A program made the position numbers and the translations under genes. Source: Rhyacophila brunnea (taxonomy: Eukaryota > Arthropoda > Insecta > Trichoptera > Rhyacophilidae). From it: a DNA stretch of 64,000 bases. The stretch is from positions 124,001 to 188,000 of the forward strand of contig JAGYXB010000037.1 of assembly GCA_022495005.1 (NCBI GenBank), read 5' to 3'. Positions 49,801 through 60,013 of the stretch are shown one piece after another (within the stretch, counting starts at the first letter, position 1; each line of letters begins with the position of its first letter). The notes under the pieces were generated by a model. The model did no database searches. It worked only from the letters and a program-made list of their open reading frames with translations, and was not told where the DNA came from.

Positions 49801-52090
49801 GCGCTCACTGACAAATGACAGGGGCTGGTGGCGGAGAACCAGTAAAGACCCGAACCGTGTTTTATTTAGACATGAATTTTATCTCAGTACTCGACCTAAA
49901 GAGGTTGGACGGTCTTTAATATATGGCCATATATTTCCGATACAACATTTCATGGTGAAGTATGATGCAGCGAACTGCACACATACAAGTTTTCAGACAC
50001 AGTGGGTATATGGGTCTCCACAAAGTGATAAATGATTCTTCACTAGGAATAGTGATTAGCCATAGAGTCCTTGCACTATGCCAAATACACATTGGAAAAA
50101 CAACATGATTTTTTTGACTAGCCGTGAGTTCAAACACCCACAGCTTCGTATTTGTGTAGAGGTGGCTGTTCCACCAACTAGACTAGGCCAACGTAGGCGT
50201 CTTATTACAGAATTAAAAATCTTTTAGAAAGAAATAACAAACGGTAATTTTATCAGGTATATTACAGCCAAGTAACTAATTAATGTGGTGAAAGTCATCA
50301 CAGTAAAACCCATGCTTAAGAACATCACAGATGTAGAGGTTATTATCATGAAATGAAAAATAAATTGTGGTATTTTTGACACACTATACTTTTTTAATAG
50401 TACGCGGACAAAAATGTTACTTTTTTTACAGTACACGAACCAAAATGGGGTCTTTTTACTGGTTCTCCGCCACCGGCCGCTGTCATCTGTCAGTGAGCGC
50501 AGTGTTGCCAACCGAACTATAATTATAGTACATTTTGATTCGCGTACTATTCGAAAAGTTACATTTTCGTCCGCGTACTATTAAAAAAGTATAGTACGTC
50601 AAAAATACCACAATTAAAAAATGCTATTTTTTTATAGTACTTATTCCACTTTAATTAATATATTAGGACCGGTTTCCTCCGCCTCAGTGGGACATTTTCA
50701 ACGTTAAAAATGTCCCACTGAGGCGGACGAAACCGGTCCTAATATATTAATTAAAGTGGAATAAGTACTATAAAAAATTGCGTTTTATTAAATAAAAACA
50801 ACAATACAATGCAGTTCCACCATGAATTGACAATGTTCGTACTTCAATCACAGCAAATAAAATCTCAGTGTGCGATTTTAGTCAATGGACGTGGTTTTGC
50901 GTTGTATACCTACTCTAAAAAACTAACGTGACAGTTAATGACGGCGGCCGGTGTTAGCATTTTTCGGTCGTAAGAGGTGTTATAATTAAGCAGGGCATCG
51001 GAATTTCTCGAATTCTCCGTTATGTTTGTGACAAACAAAAAACTTTCATTTTCTCTACAAAAACTATAATTTTTGCCGAAATACTATAATGGCTTGGACC
51101 GCGTACTATAATTCGATGACAAAAAGATAGCTAAAATTCAAAATGGCGACTGACAGATTACGATGACGGAGAACCAGTAAAAAGCACACCAAAATGTACT
51201 ATAACTATAGTTAGGTTGGCAACACTGCGCTCACTGACAGATGACAGCGAGCGGTGGCGGAGAACCAGTAAAAAGACCCCAAACCTCCACTCTGTGGAGG
51301 GCCCATATGATCCTATTAGAATCGGACATGGTCGAAAGAAGAAAAGAAAAAGAATTATATCTTTCTGATAAGAATTGCGAATAGTAAAAAATGTTATTGA
51401 CATTATTTGACTAAAATGACAATAATTGCAGGCTTTTCCCTATTATAATTTTACACAAACAAGGTTATCTAAAATAGTGTAACTATTGCACAATTCGTAA
51501 AATATAAAAACAATTCACTGACGTTGTTTCATCATATTTTGTGCAATATACAATATTATATAGTAGTAAGTTTTTGAATAATAACCTATGTAGATTAGAA
51601 TACATACCGTAGTAAGCAATGGCATTGCTTTCTGTCAAGAGCACTTTTCCATCGCCCGATTCAAAAGCTGGCACCTAGAAATAAATCACACGTCACTTCA
51701 CATAGCAGTTGTCAAAACTTTAACCTACAAAACATAACACCGTTTACACTGGAAATAACCATCACGGATACATCTTCTGAAGAGAAAAGCACTTCGTCTT
51801 CCATACCTTTCCAGTGGGGAACTTTTTCAGGAAGGCCGGGGTCTTGTTGGATTTTCCGAAAACGAAATCCGGCTGGACCTTCACATTGCCCCCGGCATAT
51901 TGGGCAGCGATCAGTGCTTTGTAAGCACGGAAATTTTCCGGGTAGGTGTATAAAGTCTGGAAAAATAACGACGAAATTAGACAGGGGAAACATCTAGCTG
52001 CAATATTACATCCTTGTATGGATTCTATAAGGTCGGATGAGTTAGATTTTAAATAAATAATAAACCGGATCTACTTACTCCAGCCGCCAT
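34825..52090 (-). CDS. eEF1G: Translation elongation factor 1 gamma (eEF1-gamma), complete, nine exons
   Basis: Exons on the minus strand: 52090-52079, 51956-51807, 51674-51608, 47923-47778, 45939-45799, 44291-44148, 43597-43446, 39079-38910 and 35105-34825. All borders are GT-AG and phases fit, giving 420 aa, close to the usual length. Residues 1-77 form the thioredoxin-like half of a GST fold ([31 protein letters not shown]). Residues about 80-210 are the GST C-terminal half ([30 protein letters not shown]). Residues 221-270 are a Lys/Ala/Pro-rich linker. The rest is the conserved EF1G domain ([49 protein letters not shown]). The protein anchors the eEF1B exchange complex that recharges eEF1A with GTP in the cytosol. 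The start MAAG matches the family. Introns total about 16 kb and are full of mobile elements. Confidence 0.97.
35683..36981 (+). mobile_element. mariner transposon, 1.3 kb
   Basis: The termini CGAGGGTGGGTCAATAAGTC and, reversed, CGAGGGTGGGTCAATAATTC are inverted. TA is duplicated at 35681-35682 and 36982-36983. The length and the single transposase frame family are those of full-length mariner. The empty target site is present in the other MITE copy near 15980. Confidence 0.95.
35856..36917 (+). pseudogene. mariner transposase (D,D34D), frameshifted
   Basis: The ATG at 35856 opens [20 protein letters not shown], a helix-turn-helix DNA-binding region. The reading frame shifts near 36020, again at about 36400-36430, and again near 36650. 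Catalytic aspartates are visible in [12 protein letters not shown], in FHQDNAVF and in [11 protein letters not shown], so all three survive, but the three frameshifts make the gene inactive. The last frame ends at 36917, before an A-rich stretch. The protein would cut and paste the element through the terminal repeats. Confidence 0.92.
37628..37978 (+). mobile_element. Dispersed MITE (ACATGTAAATTGTAC family), copy 2
   Basis: It aligns with 12005-12350 from TTACATGTAAATTGTACG to GGTTGGATGGTCTTAAATAT. Its right end is shorter than in the other copies. It lies in the last intron of eEF1-gamma. Confidence 0.65.
37979..38909 (-). other. eEF1-gamma intron 8, remainder
   Basis: TGACGTCAC words occur near 37294 and 38302. 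No coding or repeat structure is otherwise recognised. Confidence 0.4.
39446..40102 (+). pseudogene. THAP-type zinc finger fragment split by an intron, with stop codon
   Basis: ATG 39446 starts [20 protein letters not shown] and ends at 39507 before GTATTT. From 39984, after a TTTCAG acceptor, the frame continues RFPKN, then a TAA stop (39997-39999), then [19 protein letters not shown] and [12 protein letters not shown]. The C-x4-C, SFHRFP, W and CxxH elements are those of the THAP DNA-binding finger, found in P-element transposases and host regulators. One base change would explain the stop. It lies antisense in intron 7 of eEF1-gamma. It is either a decayed domesticated gene or the 5' end of a dead P-like element; nothing downstream resembles a transposase. 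Confidence 0.75.
40603..40715 (+). repeat. Direct repeat of about 30 bp
   Basis: ATTATGCCATTCGGCAGACC occurs at about 40609 and again at 40688, followed by CCAACAAAAAG or CCGACAAGAAAAG. The class is unknown. Confidence 0.6.
40925..41035 (-). repeat. tRNA-like SINE fragment, second family
   Basis: On the minus strand a head with GTGTGTGGTAAGATTTCTGA is followed by B-box-like ATGTTTGAATCCCG. The downstream body differs from the main SINE family. It is not a functional tRNA because the acceptor arms do not pair. Confidence 0.45.
41463..42215. mobile_element. Foldback element (GGATTTAAGTTTTGTACT family), copy 2 with SINE insertion
   Basis: The inverted arms at 41470-41520 and 42125-42165 match those of 34311-34432, and ACCCGGGTTCG/AAACCCAGATCG mark the old centre. 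Between them lies about 600 bp containing a minus-strand SINE. Confidence 0.6.
41711..41910 (-). repeat. tRNA-derived SINE, copy 5
   Basis: On the minus strand the head CACGATGGCCGCACGGCTTA is followed by the family body and the tail CCACTCTGTGGAGGCCCATT. The B-box region is shortened. Confidence 0.8.
42600..43075 (+). other. Possible solo LTR
   Basis: GAATATAAG (about 42814), a TCAGTCTC start-like motif some 30 bases on, and AATAAACTC (about 42977) stand in the order and spacing of promoter, initiator and polyA signal in an insect LTR. No matching second LTR, primer-binding site or target duplication is seen in the window, so this is only a suspicion. Confidence 0.25.
44562..45197 (+). mobile_element. 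hAT-like MITE inserted in a SINE fragment
   Basis: Inverted ends CAGTCTTTCTCAAA and, reversed, CAGGTTCTCAAA are of hAT type. TGGGTTAGGC is repeated on both sides (44552-44561 and 45198-45207). The joined flanks resemble the SINE body (GGGTTGAGCAAGTGGC). There is no transposase. Confidence 0.75.
46320..46825 (-). pseudogene. LINE (RTE-like) 3' terminal coding fragment
   Basis: On the minus strand one frame reads [20 protein letters not shown] and [14 protein letters not shown] up to a stop near 46665. The next frame reads [31 protein letters not shown] and GFRRPGRP. This is the region after the reverse transcriptase in RTE-type elements, broken by at least one frameshift. It lies in intron 4 of eEF1-gamma. 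Confidence 0.82.
47085..47180 (+). pseudogene. LINE 3' end fragment
   Basis: One frame reads [20 protein letters not shown], stops, and is followed by a GAAGAAGAA-type tail. The DRxxWR motif just before the stop is the C-terminus of RTE-like LINE proteins. It is in the opposite orientation to the fragment at 46320-46825, so it is a separate insertion. Confidence 0.65.
48008..48195 (-). repeat. tRNA-derived SINE, copy 6
   Basis: On the minus strand the A-box region ATGGCCAAGCAGCTTAAGCA and B-box GGTTCGAATCC are clear. They are followed by the family body and GGAGGCCCATATGG tail. Confidence 0.85.
48957..49995 (+). mobile_element. Dispersed MITE (ACATGTAAATTGTAC family), copy 3, split
   Basis: Parts 48957-49198 and 49852-49995 align in order with 12005-12420. 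The gap is a second element with a clean 8-bp duplication. Confidence 0.75.
49199..49851 (+). mobile_element. hAT-like MITE with 8-bp duplication GAACCGTG
   Basis: GAACCGTG lies at 49191-49198 and 49852-49859. Inverted ends are GGTGCTTTTTACTGGTTCTC and, reversed, GGGTCTTTACTGGTTCTCCG. The uninterrupted sequence is seen in the related copy near 12270. The interior is non-coding. Confidence 0.85.
50447..51280. mobile_element. Related hAT-like composite with central palindrome
   Basis: It starts GGGGTCTTTTTACTGGTTCT and ends with the inverse, so both outer ends match the termini of 49199-49851. Positions about 50820-51187 are a reverse-complement copy of 49199-49600. A further internal terminus lies near 51165-51187. 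Flanks do not show a target duplication, which suggests rearrangement between copies. Confidence 0.65.
50628..50777. repeat. 150-bp palindrome without spacer
   Basis: The axis lies in AACGTT (50700-50705). Seventy-three of 75 base pairs match; mismatches are at 50677/50728 and 50699/50706. The arm includes TTAATATATTAGGACCGGTT (part) and GCCTCAGTGGGACATTTT. Confidence 0.93.
51281..51335 (+). repeat. SINE tail fragment, copy 8
   Basis: AAACCTCCACTCTGTGGAGG followed by CCCATATGATCCTATTAGAA is the 3' end of the main SINE family. The head is missing; the fragment abuts the composite element. Confidence 0.7.
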
Positions 52091-52135
52091 AGTCGGATTC
52101 TTTCGTGGAAGAGAGAATGAAAGAGAAAAATACTT
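52091..52135 (-). promoter_or_regulatory. eEF1-gamma leader with pyrimidine tract (candidate 5' TOP)
   Basis: On the minus strand, 52130-52107 is 23 of 24 pyrimidines and lies 17-40 bases upstream of the ATG. Translation-factor mRNAs commonly begin with such a terminal oligopyrimidine tract, which puts them under TOR control. The transcription start is not known, so this is an inference. Confidence 0.45.
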
Positions 52136-52393
52136 TTGAAAGTTCTCGCCATAGACTAAACAAGCAGTATTCAATTTTTGTGAAAGAGGTAATGGGTAGG
52201 TAATATTATTATAATTGCTATGATCTTGACTCTTGGACAAGACCATTATTTTGTCATTCATTCAATTTGAGGTTGCAGTTGTACCAATTTCAGTGTTGTA
52301 CCTATTTTCGTAGATAGGACTAATATTAAACGACGAATGCCAATCACAAAACAAAACAATCGTCCGCTTTTACTTTACCGCAACTATCCTTAA

Positions 52394-52627
52394 TGCCTGT
52401 GCTCCATTGGCTCGCAAGTCAGACGATTTACAGATCTGCGAACTTTTAAATCCGCAGACCAGGCTCGTTGGATTTCAAACATGTTTGATATTTTGCTCTC
52501 CGAGTTGCCAAACTACGTCCGTCGATCATCACGTAAATTCGATTTGATATGTCTACACACCAACACAAATATTCGCAGTTGCGAATTATTGTTCTCGGAC
52601 TTTTGGCTCGCCAGTGGAGCGCTGGCA
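52394..52627. mobile_element. Harbinger-like MITE upstream of eEF1-gamma
   Basis: The ends TGCCTGTGCTCCATTGGCTC and, reversed, TGCCAGCGCTCCACTGGCGA are inverted. TAA flanks both sides (52391-52393, 52628-52630). It is non-coding and lies about 300 bp before the eEF1-gamma start codon. Confidence 0.75.
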
Positions 52628-52630
52628 TAA

Positions 52631-55188
52631 AAACAAATAAGTAAGTACTTAGTATTTATTTTCTAGTTTGCAATCAAACTTTACATAACTGTTATATAAA
52701 AAACCAATTCAATAATTGTTTTTTTATGTGAGAAGTTGACGCTTGAAATAAAGTTTTCATTCATGAATCCATTAATAATTACCCAATCCTATTACAAAAA
52801 ATAGCTGTTGATGAAATGGTTAAATTTGTCAAAATAGTCGACTTTTTTGTAAATAAATTAATATTAAGCACATTATACCATAATGGTTCATTGAATTCAG
52901 TATATTATTGTTATTTGAATTTAGCATTAGGTATATATTTGATATTATTCATCTTGCTCAACGTTGAGCTCTTGAGTAAAAATTCAGGGCATACAGAAAG
53001 TACCTACCTAACCTAAATTAAATACCCAATACGATTTGCCTAGCTTAATAACAAAATAATAAAATACGTACCTACCTATGTATTCTATGTACCTACCTAT
53101 CGAATTTATTAATTTGAATTCCGGTTATATTATTGTAGATAAAAAAAGCTTGGCAACAGCCTATGCAATCATTCATACCTGTATATGCTTTTTAATTTGT
53201 ACATAAGAGGAGACTTAGGTAATAAAATGGATACAATGAAGATTTATGCAAATGCTTCGACAATATAATTGATTGTATAATTTAACTTATCGAAATTAAA
53301 ATTTCAGAAACGGAAATGAATACGAAAATAGTTATTATGCAGGTGTTCCATTATTTTTATGTGGCCAGAAACTAGGTATAATGAAGAGGAGCCAGTTTTG
53401 ATTCATAAAATTTTATTTTTAGTATTGAATTGACGAATATTTAGTAAAATAAAATTTTAATCGTTTTAAAAATTACCAGAGTGTATCTATTCCTTTTATT
53501 TTAAAAGAAAAGTTGTATAAATGATGTCAGGTTTGAAAGATACATTTTAATTCCGGGGGCATGTAGCATGTAGCATGCCATCCTTTTTTTCTTCGTATAG
53601 TCCACACTTGTGAGAGAGAGATAAGATCTGTATTCTGATAACAGGTTTTGATATGGCCAGTACTGTTTCAATGTTCATCGCTGCGAATGAATTTACTATT
53701 AGTAATTTGTATGATTTTCCTCAGATATTAAATATTGCGTCGTTTTATTGACTAAAAATACGGAGGATTCGCTAAATGTGTTATTCTTTTCCGTAGGAAG
53801 AGGTCGATCGTTTAGTTTTTTGTTTAAAGCGATAAACTCGCATCAACATATTTTATCGATTACTTTGAGTGCACCCAGTTGTATTTCGGCGAAGACCCAT
53901 AAAATTATTTTGACATTCATGATCTAAATTAGTGTTCGCTCCAGGTGATATTTCGAAAGCCCGTATTGAAAAATAAAACATGGTAATTATGACATTCCCT
54001 ACGCATTCGCGAATTAAATATGTTTTCAACGCAGTGAAATATAACATCTCAAACGAAATTTGAAGTTTAGTCCATCTGGGCCATGTAAATATGATTGTTG
54101 CTCGCGAGGAGCCTGGCTATTTTAAAATAGGAGCCGAGCGTGCAATATTCGCCTTTTAACGATTAATAATTACATTTCTTACGCATCCGTTAATAATTAT
54201 AATGTGACGTTGATTTATAATTTATTTTTCAGGGCAATGAGACATCAATTCCCATGGAGTTATGCTCCAATTGTACGTATTCAATGCTTTTCTTTTACAT
54301 TACATTACATTACAATTTAAGAAATAAATGTAATCTTTCAGATCTGCCGTCTCGATTTTAATTTTTTGCTATAAGTGGCCTCTCTTACAGAAAGAACCTT
54401 ATAAGGTGATTAAATTCTAAATTGGCACAACTTTACCTTCATACATAACTTGATAAAAACCTGTCTTGCCTGTACGGTGACGACAAAATTAATCGCTTGT
54501 TGTATTGTTTTTCATTTGATTTAATAAGTTTCGTGACTTACATATGCACAATGCTGCATCTGCTAAAAAGAATTATAATTTTGCATTTGATATTTGTGAC
54601 TTTCGGTGAATAATAATTCAATGGTGATCCAGATAAATCGACGTAACCCACAAACCGTTTTCGTAATAATTTTGACGTTTGTCATAACTCCCTGAATTGC
54701 CCCTCAATTTTCTATTGGGTATAGTTTTATAGTTTTGCCATAATTTATTGATAATAGTATGCTCATTTATGCCAATTAAAGTAAACAAATAAAATTTATT
54801 AAAATTTTCGAACATGTTATTTAATTTTTAATTAAGTTAAAGTTAAGTTAATTAATCAATTAATTAATTAAAAATGAACAAAAATAGTGTTCTAAATTCA
54901 AATCAGTAGAAAGCTATTTAATATTTTGCTTGTTTTGTGACACTACGATAATCATTATTTCTTTTAACTTTTTATTGTTGTAAGAAGATAATAATTAGAT
55001 ATGCCATCATGAATGAATGCTGGTTATTTGATTGGTCAATTTATTTATTGGAAATCAATTTGGTGATAATGATTAATAATTCATCGTTAAAGATGAATTA
55101 AAAATTTGACAGAGAGCTAATAAGCTTACATTTTCATTATAATAATTAGCTATTCGAAGATGTATTAATTTATTTACATAACGCACAT
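52631..55188. other. Intergenic AT-rich stretch
   Basis: I see no coding frame with family features. There are short simple runs (TTAATTAATTAA near 54845, ACATTACATTACATT near 54298). Confidence 0.4.
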
Positions 55189-55966
55189 CTGATAAAATAG
55201 AGTCACAAGTCAAAAAAACACAATTTTGAGTTAAGTACACTGAACTCCCCATTTACACGATATATACGTTCCACGCGATACCGTATTAAAAAAAAACGTG
55301 TGAAAAAAGTATACACTAAAATACTTGAAAAAATCAAAGATAACAAAAATTATTCACTATGTTTTAACACATTCTGGCCAAATTGGTCTCCAACATGCAT
55401 TCAGAGTTGATGGCTTTGCACAGTGCTATTTCGAAATCGTGTAAAAAGGGAGTTCAGTGTATACAGCAATATTCACAAAAAAAAATCTCCATCTGCTAAA
55501 AAATAGTCATAATTTTAGCTTTAATATTTAACCACTAGATGGAATTGTGACGGTATTACATTGAGACTAATTTGAATGTGTTCATTCTCGAACAGTGTCA
55601 TTTTTGACTTTACGACACGTCGGTGTGTGCACGTATTGTATTTCGTATCTCAAATATAGTCATAAAGCGGAAAGTGACTATATTGTCATAATTCGAATAG
55701 AATATTTTTTGTTGAAACATTCCCAAAACTTATATAAAAAAGTGTCACAATCACAACTCAAGTTTTTCAAAATTAAAATGAGTTTATTTACAATGTAACA
55801 GTACTTTTCACGATGAATCCAAATATATATATTATATAACATGGGCATTGCTCTAAAGAGTAATGCGGAAAACATACAAACACGTGATTTTGACCATTTT
55901 CAGATTAGTTTTTTGGCTCTATTGAAATATCCACTTTTTTTGAGTTATGACTCTATTTTATCGGAG
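55189..55966. mobile_element. Inverted-repeat element with nested smaller element
   Basis: TCTGATAAAATAGAGTCA near the left end is inverted near the right end (TGACTCTATTTTATCGGA). Inside, 55238-55459 has its own inverted ends CACTGAACTCCC and its reverse complement with flanking TA (55236-55237, 55460-55461), fitting a pogo-type MITE. Confidence 0.6.
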
Positions 55967-56692
55967 TCGTGATATTAGTACTACTATGTCAAAGTCATCT
56001 AATTAGTAAATATCTCTTCTACTTTTTATGCATTTACTAGATATTTATCACAAAATAAAGACTGTTCCTGATGGCACGCTCTGATTTTTTATTAATCTAT
56101 GGTTGGGTGAGTTTTTTAAAAATAAGGAGAAAGCGAAAATGATATTACTTATTACAATGTTGTGGGTTACGTTGATTGAAGAGGATCCTGTCATTATTTA
56201 CCTGTGTTTCAATTTTTTGTCGATTCGTTATTAATCCAATCCCATCCAGTGTCAAATATCGACCCGGAAACATAATAAATTGAGAAATAATAAGTTTTTC
56301 TTTTGCCCCAACATCTGAAAAACAAATGTTATTGGTCTGTGTCATTTGTTTTTCAGCTAGACTGAATTGCATTGATTTGAAAGCGGAAAACTGTAAGTGG
56401 CAGTAACTGCTCACGTTAAAATATAATATAAATGAATGTTAGTTGTGTAATGGCTTACAGTTTAGAAAACACCATGTTTTTTTCAGCACCATATTGTTAC
56501 TAACCCAATGTACCTATTGTTTTTTATATCAACAGAAAAAAGATACAATGTGAAAGCAAACTAAATATCGTCAAAACATGAATATTACTGTGAATCCCGT
56601 CGATAGATGGTGTTGAATACATTCACAATCGTCATCGACGCTATACGGAAAATAATTCACCTCCGTCTGCTGATAGCTACTTCCATCCCTTA

Positions 56693-57148
56693 AGGCTGGT
56701 TCGGACTGGTCGAGTGACAAGTGATTTAGCGATTTAGTAACTGAAAAGTGTCCGAACACAGTACATTAGTAACTGACGTGTCAAAATGAACAGAGCACAA
56801 CATAACAAAGCAAAAATGATCTATTTTTTTTATTCAACGGATAATTCACAAGATTTAAGAATATAACATTTAAAATTTTTATAATCAAAAATAAACAATT
56901 TAATAACTTCATATTATATTAGAAGAATTGGAGGAAGAAATTCTACAACAACTAATGAACTTGACTAAACATAACGTGTTCAGACTTGTCTTGTGGCTTG
57001 TTTAGTATTTAGTGAGAGGTGGTGGGGGTCGCTACTCGACCGAAAAAATAGAATAAATGGATCGACTCGATTAAATTTGACTGTTCATTCACGTTTAGTT
57101 AAATTACTCGCCACTCCTCTAAATTACACGACCAGTCCGAACCAGTCT
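56693..57148. mobile_element. Harbinger-like MITE
   Basis: The ends AGGCTGGTTCGGACTGGTCG and, reversed, AGACTGGTTCGGACTGGTCG are inverted. TTA flanks both sides (56690-56692, 57149-57151), the TWA duplication of this superfamily. It is non-coding. Confidence 0.78.
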
Positions 57149-57643
57149 TTAGACTCAGCGATGATGTGTATCTTTTTACACTACGCAGTCTAACCGTTAG
57201 AGTATAGATCTCCCGACCTTCCTTTTCCTTTCTGATCTATTAAAGAGGAGCTTCTTGTTTGTTTGGGTGTCTTCCATCCTTGAGACATGGCCTGCCCAAC
57301 GCTATTATCCAATTTTGATTGACAGAATGTATTTCTTTATGACATTGTCACTACGGTAGATAGTTAATGAACATAACTACTGTTCTTCCATTTTGAATCA
57401 ACATTTTTCCATTTGAAGAAGTCTGCTTCACCAAATGTAGTAATAGTAATGCATCCATACCAATAGAAGAATCAGAAGTTGACAGCTACGGTGTACCTTG
57501 TCTTTAATCAAAATTAACCGTATGCCGTCAGTTATTCAATGCGATCAAAATGATCACCATTTTTATTGTCCGTGATCTGTTGGCGTGGACCTGTCATAAG
57601 AGTCCATTTAATTGTTTATGATTATAATCATATACGTGGTTTT

Positions 57644-57972
57644 AAGCCGCGTTGACACGGTCCAAGTACGATCCAAGTAGACTTGGATAGGGATAATTAG
57701 TATGAAGATGTCTCATCCAAGTGACAGCTTCATACTATTTATTCCTATCCAAGTGACAGCTCCATACTATTTATTCCTATCCAAGTTAACTTGGATGAGT
57801 AGGACGCGGTCCAAGTAGCTTGGATAGGAATAATTAGTATGAAGATGTCACATACGAGTGCACTTAGATAGGAATAAATAGTATGAAGCTGTCACTTGGA
57901 TGAGACATCTTCATACTAATTATTCCTATCCAAGTCTACTTGGATCGTACTTGGACCGTGTCAACGCGGCTT
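57644..57972. mobile_element. Foldback element built of CCAAGT repeats
   Basis: The outer arms are inverted for more than 100 bp: left AAGCCGCGTTGACACGGTCC, right the same reversed. The arms contain repeated words TCCAAGTGACAGC and GGATAGGAATAAT in both orientations. It has no coding frame and no clear target duplication. Confidence 0.8.
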
Positions 57973-58289
57973 TATACACATGAAATATTAAAGAATTCCA
58001 AATTACTGCTGTTTGTTTTTGAATTTGCCAAATGGGACACAATCTGTCACGTCAGTTTTGAATCCAGCTTTTAAAAAGCCGCTGTTTCGTAGATAATAAA
58101 AATCAATACATCTCTTAATTTTGGTCATAGATTAAGTTGGATGTCCTCAGTGTTTTGTCATGAATATATTCTTCCCTGTGTTGTCATCGGGGAGATTATT
58201 TACGATCATTTGAGAATTCACATTTAAGGGGTGTGGCAAATGTTACTAAGGAATTTGGGCTTCAGTTATGTATATGATACTATGAACCC

Positions 58290-58390
58290 GTAAAAGGCCA
58301 CTGGAGCTGTATGGTAGTGTTAGTATTAACATCCAGCATGTCATCATGGGTTCGAATCCCGTCTGGGTCAAACGCATAGATAGTTTTTTT
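58290..58390 (+). repeat. tRNA-like sequence, probable SINE head
   Basis: A-box-like GTATGGTAGTG and B-box GGGTTCGAATCCCG are present, but the ends do not form an acceptor stem. It is probably a SINE of another family rather than a tRNA gene. Confidence 0.4.
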
Positions 58391-59779
58391 AATCAATCAT
58401 TTTATTTAAAGAATGGTATGTTATGTTCTATTCTATTTCAGTAATGATTGTTAAGATTCTCTACATTGAGGGGTCTATACACTTCTTCGTTCTGTGCCAT
58501 ATAAGTTATCGGACATGTGTCATGACGTCAACTATTTTTTTCCAATCTGTCACTGTTCTAAAAAGATTTTGAGTGTTGAACATATTCTCTGAAGTCTTTG
58601 AGATTTTTGAATTGGGATGTTCTTTGCTAGGGCATCACTTACCGGAGATCATTCTTTCGATGATATTGATATCTACTGGAACGCCGCATGATGCTGTCAA
58701 ATTGAATTTAAAATGTAAAGACATAGGTAGTCGAAGTAATTGAATATCTCATAAAATATTCTTCATTTGTTATTGACTGCGTAACACTGTTAACACAGTT
58801 TATTTCAGTTTTTATTGTTCGGTATATTGATTATCGATCAATTAACAATCGGCATTATAACTTTCATCAATCTCCTGAAAGCTCCCTTATGGGAAAGTTT
58901 CCATTCCCATACAATTTCCCAGCGTTGTGTTTATGTGTCTTTCAACTCTGGGTAAACACTTCAGTTTAGGTGTCCAAATCCTATTCATACCACTCCGTTC
59001 TCAAGGAGTTTCATGGTTGTTGGGTGTCTTCTACCCTTCAGATATTGACTGCCGAGTGTAGCCATGCCATTGTTAGACAATGTAAGAATTATTGCACTAT
59101 GTTCATATACAGATTAAAATTTCTGTATATAAAAGATTAATTATGTTTGACAAAATGCTACAAAAATTTTCGACTAAACGTTAACATGATAATTAATTTA
59201 AACAACAAAAAAATATAGATCCATGTTTCTTTGATTGACAAATCACCATTGCTGATATGGTAATGAAAATAATATTTTATTAAGAGTCGCATAGAGTCAT
59301 AATCAACACATATTCCAAAAATCAAGTTATGAGATAATCGCAAAAAACCACCAGAGTACTGTTTTTTGTAATTAGAAGAAAAGTATCGAACTCCCTTGAA
59401 TATTAATGAGTAATTGAGTCGATTTACATTATTTTTTAAAATATATATAATACTCTTAATGCTGCAAACACACAGGACACTATGAAAAATAGTGCTCCTT
59501 GATTGGAGAAAGGTCTTGATGACATCATTTATTGAAAAATGTGTATTATGACATCAACAGTCAACTTTTTCAACGATTTTTACATGGTTTAAAATGACTT
59601 TTGATAGCTAACTATTTTTCTTTATATAGATTGAAACCTTTAGAATCATTTGGTATATTTAATTAAAAAATGACAAAATTGCAAGTTGTGAGTTATGACT
59701 CTAGGCGACTCAATTATCTCATGCCGGCTTAGTGATAGAATGACTGTCTAAATTTTCTTGGTCCAGAGCATGGATTTCC

Positions 59780-60013
59780 GACCATGTCCGATCCTAATAG
59801 GATCATATGGACGTCCACAGAGTGGAGGTTTATATTGACAGATTTTGTTTTTACGAGAAATGGATGTCAGCCACTTGCTCAACCTATTAGGTCCATACTC
59901 TGACTCATACACAAATTGAAAAACAATATGTGTACTTGCCAGGCCCAGGATTCGAACCTGGGACCCATGACGCAATAGGCCAACCCTTAAGCCGCAAGGG
60001 GCATTGTGGGTGT
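59780..60013 (-). repeat. tRNA-derived SINE, copy 7
   Basis: On the minus strand the head CACAATGCCCCTTGCGGCTT is followed by B-box GGTTCGAATCC, the family body and the tail ending CCTATTAGGATCGGACATGG. This is the most complete 3' end in the window. Confidence 0.87.

Noticed and set aside
58290..58390. Possible tRNA gene
   Set aside because: A and B boxes are present, but no acceptor stem can be formed; a SINE head is more likely.
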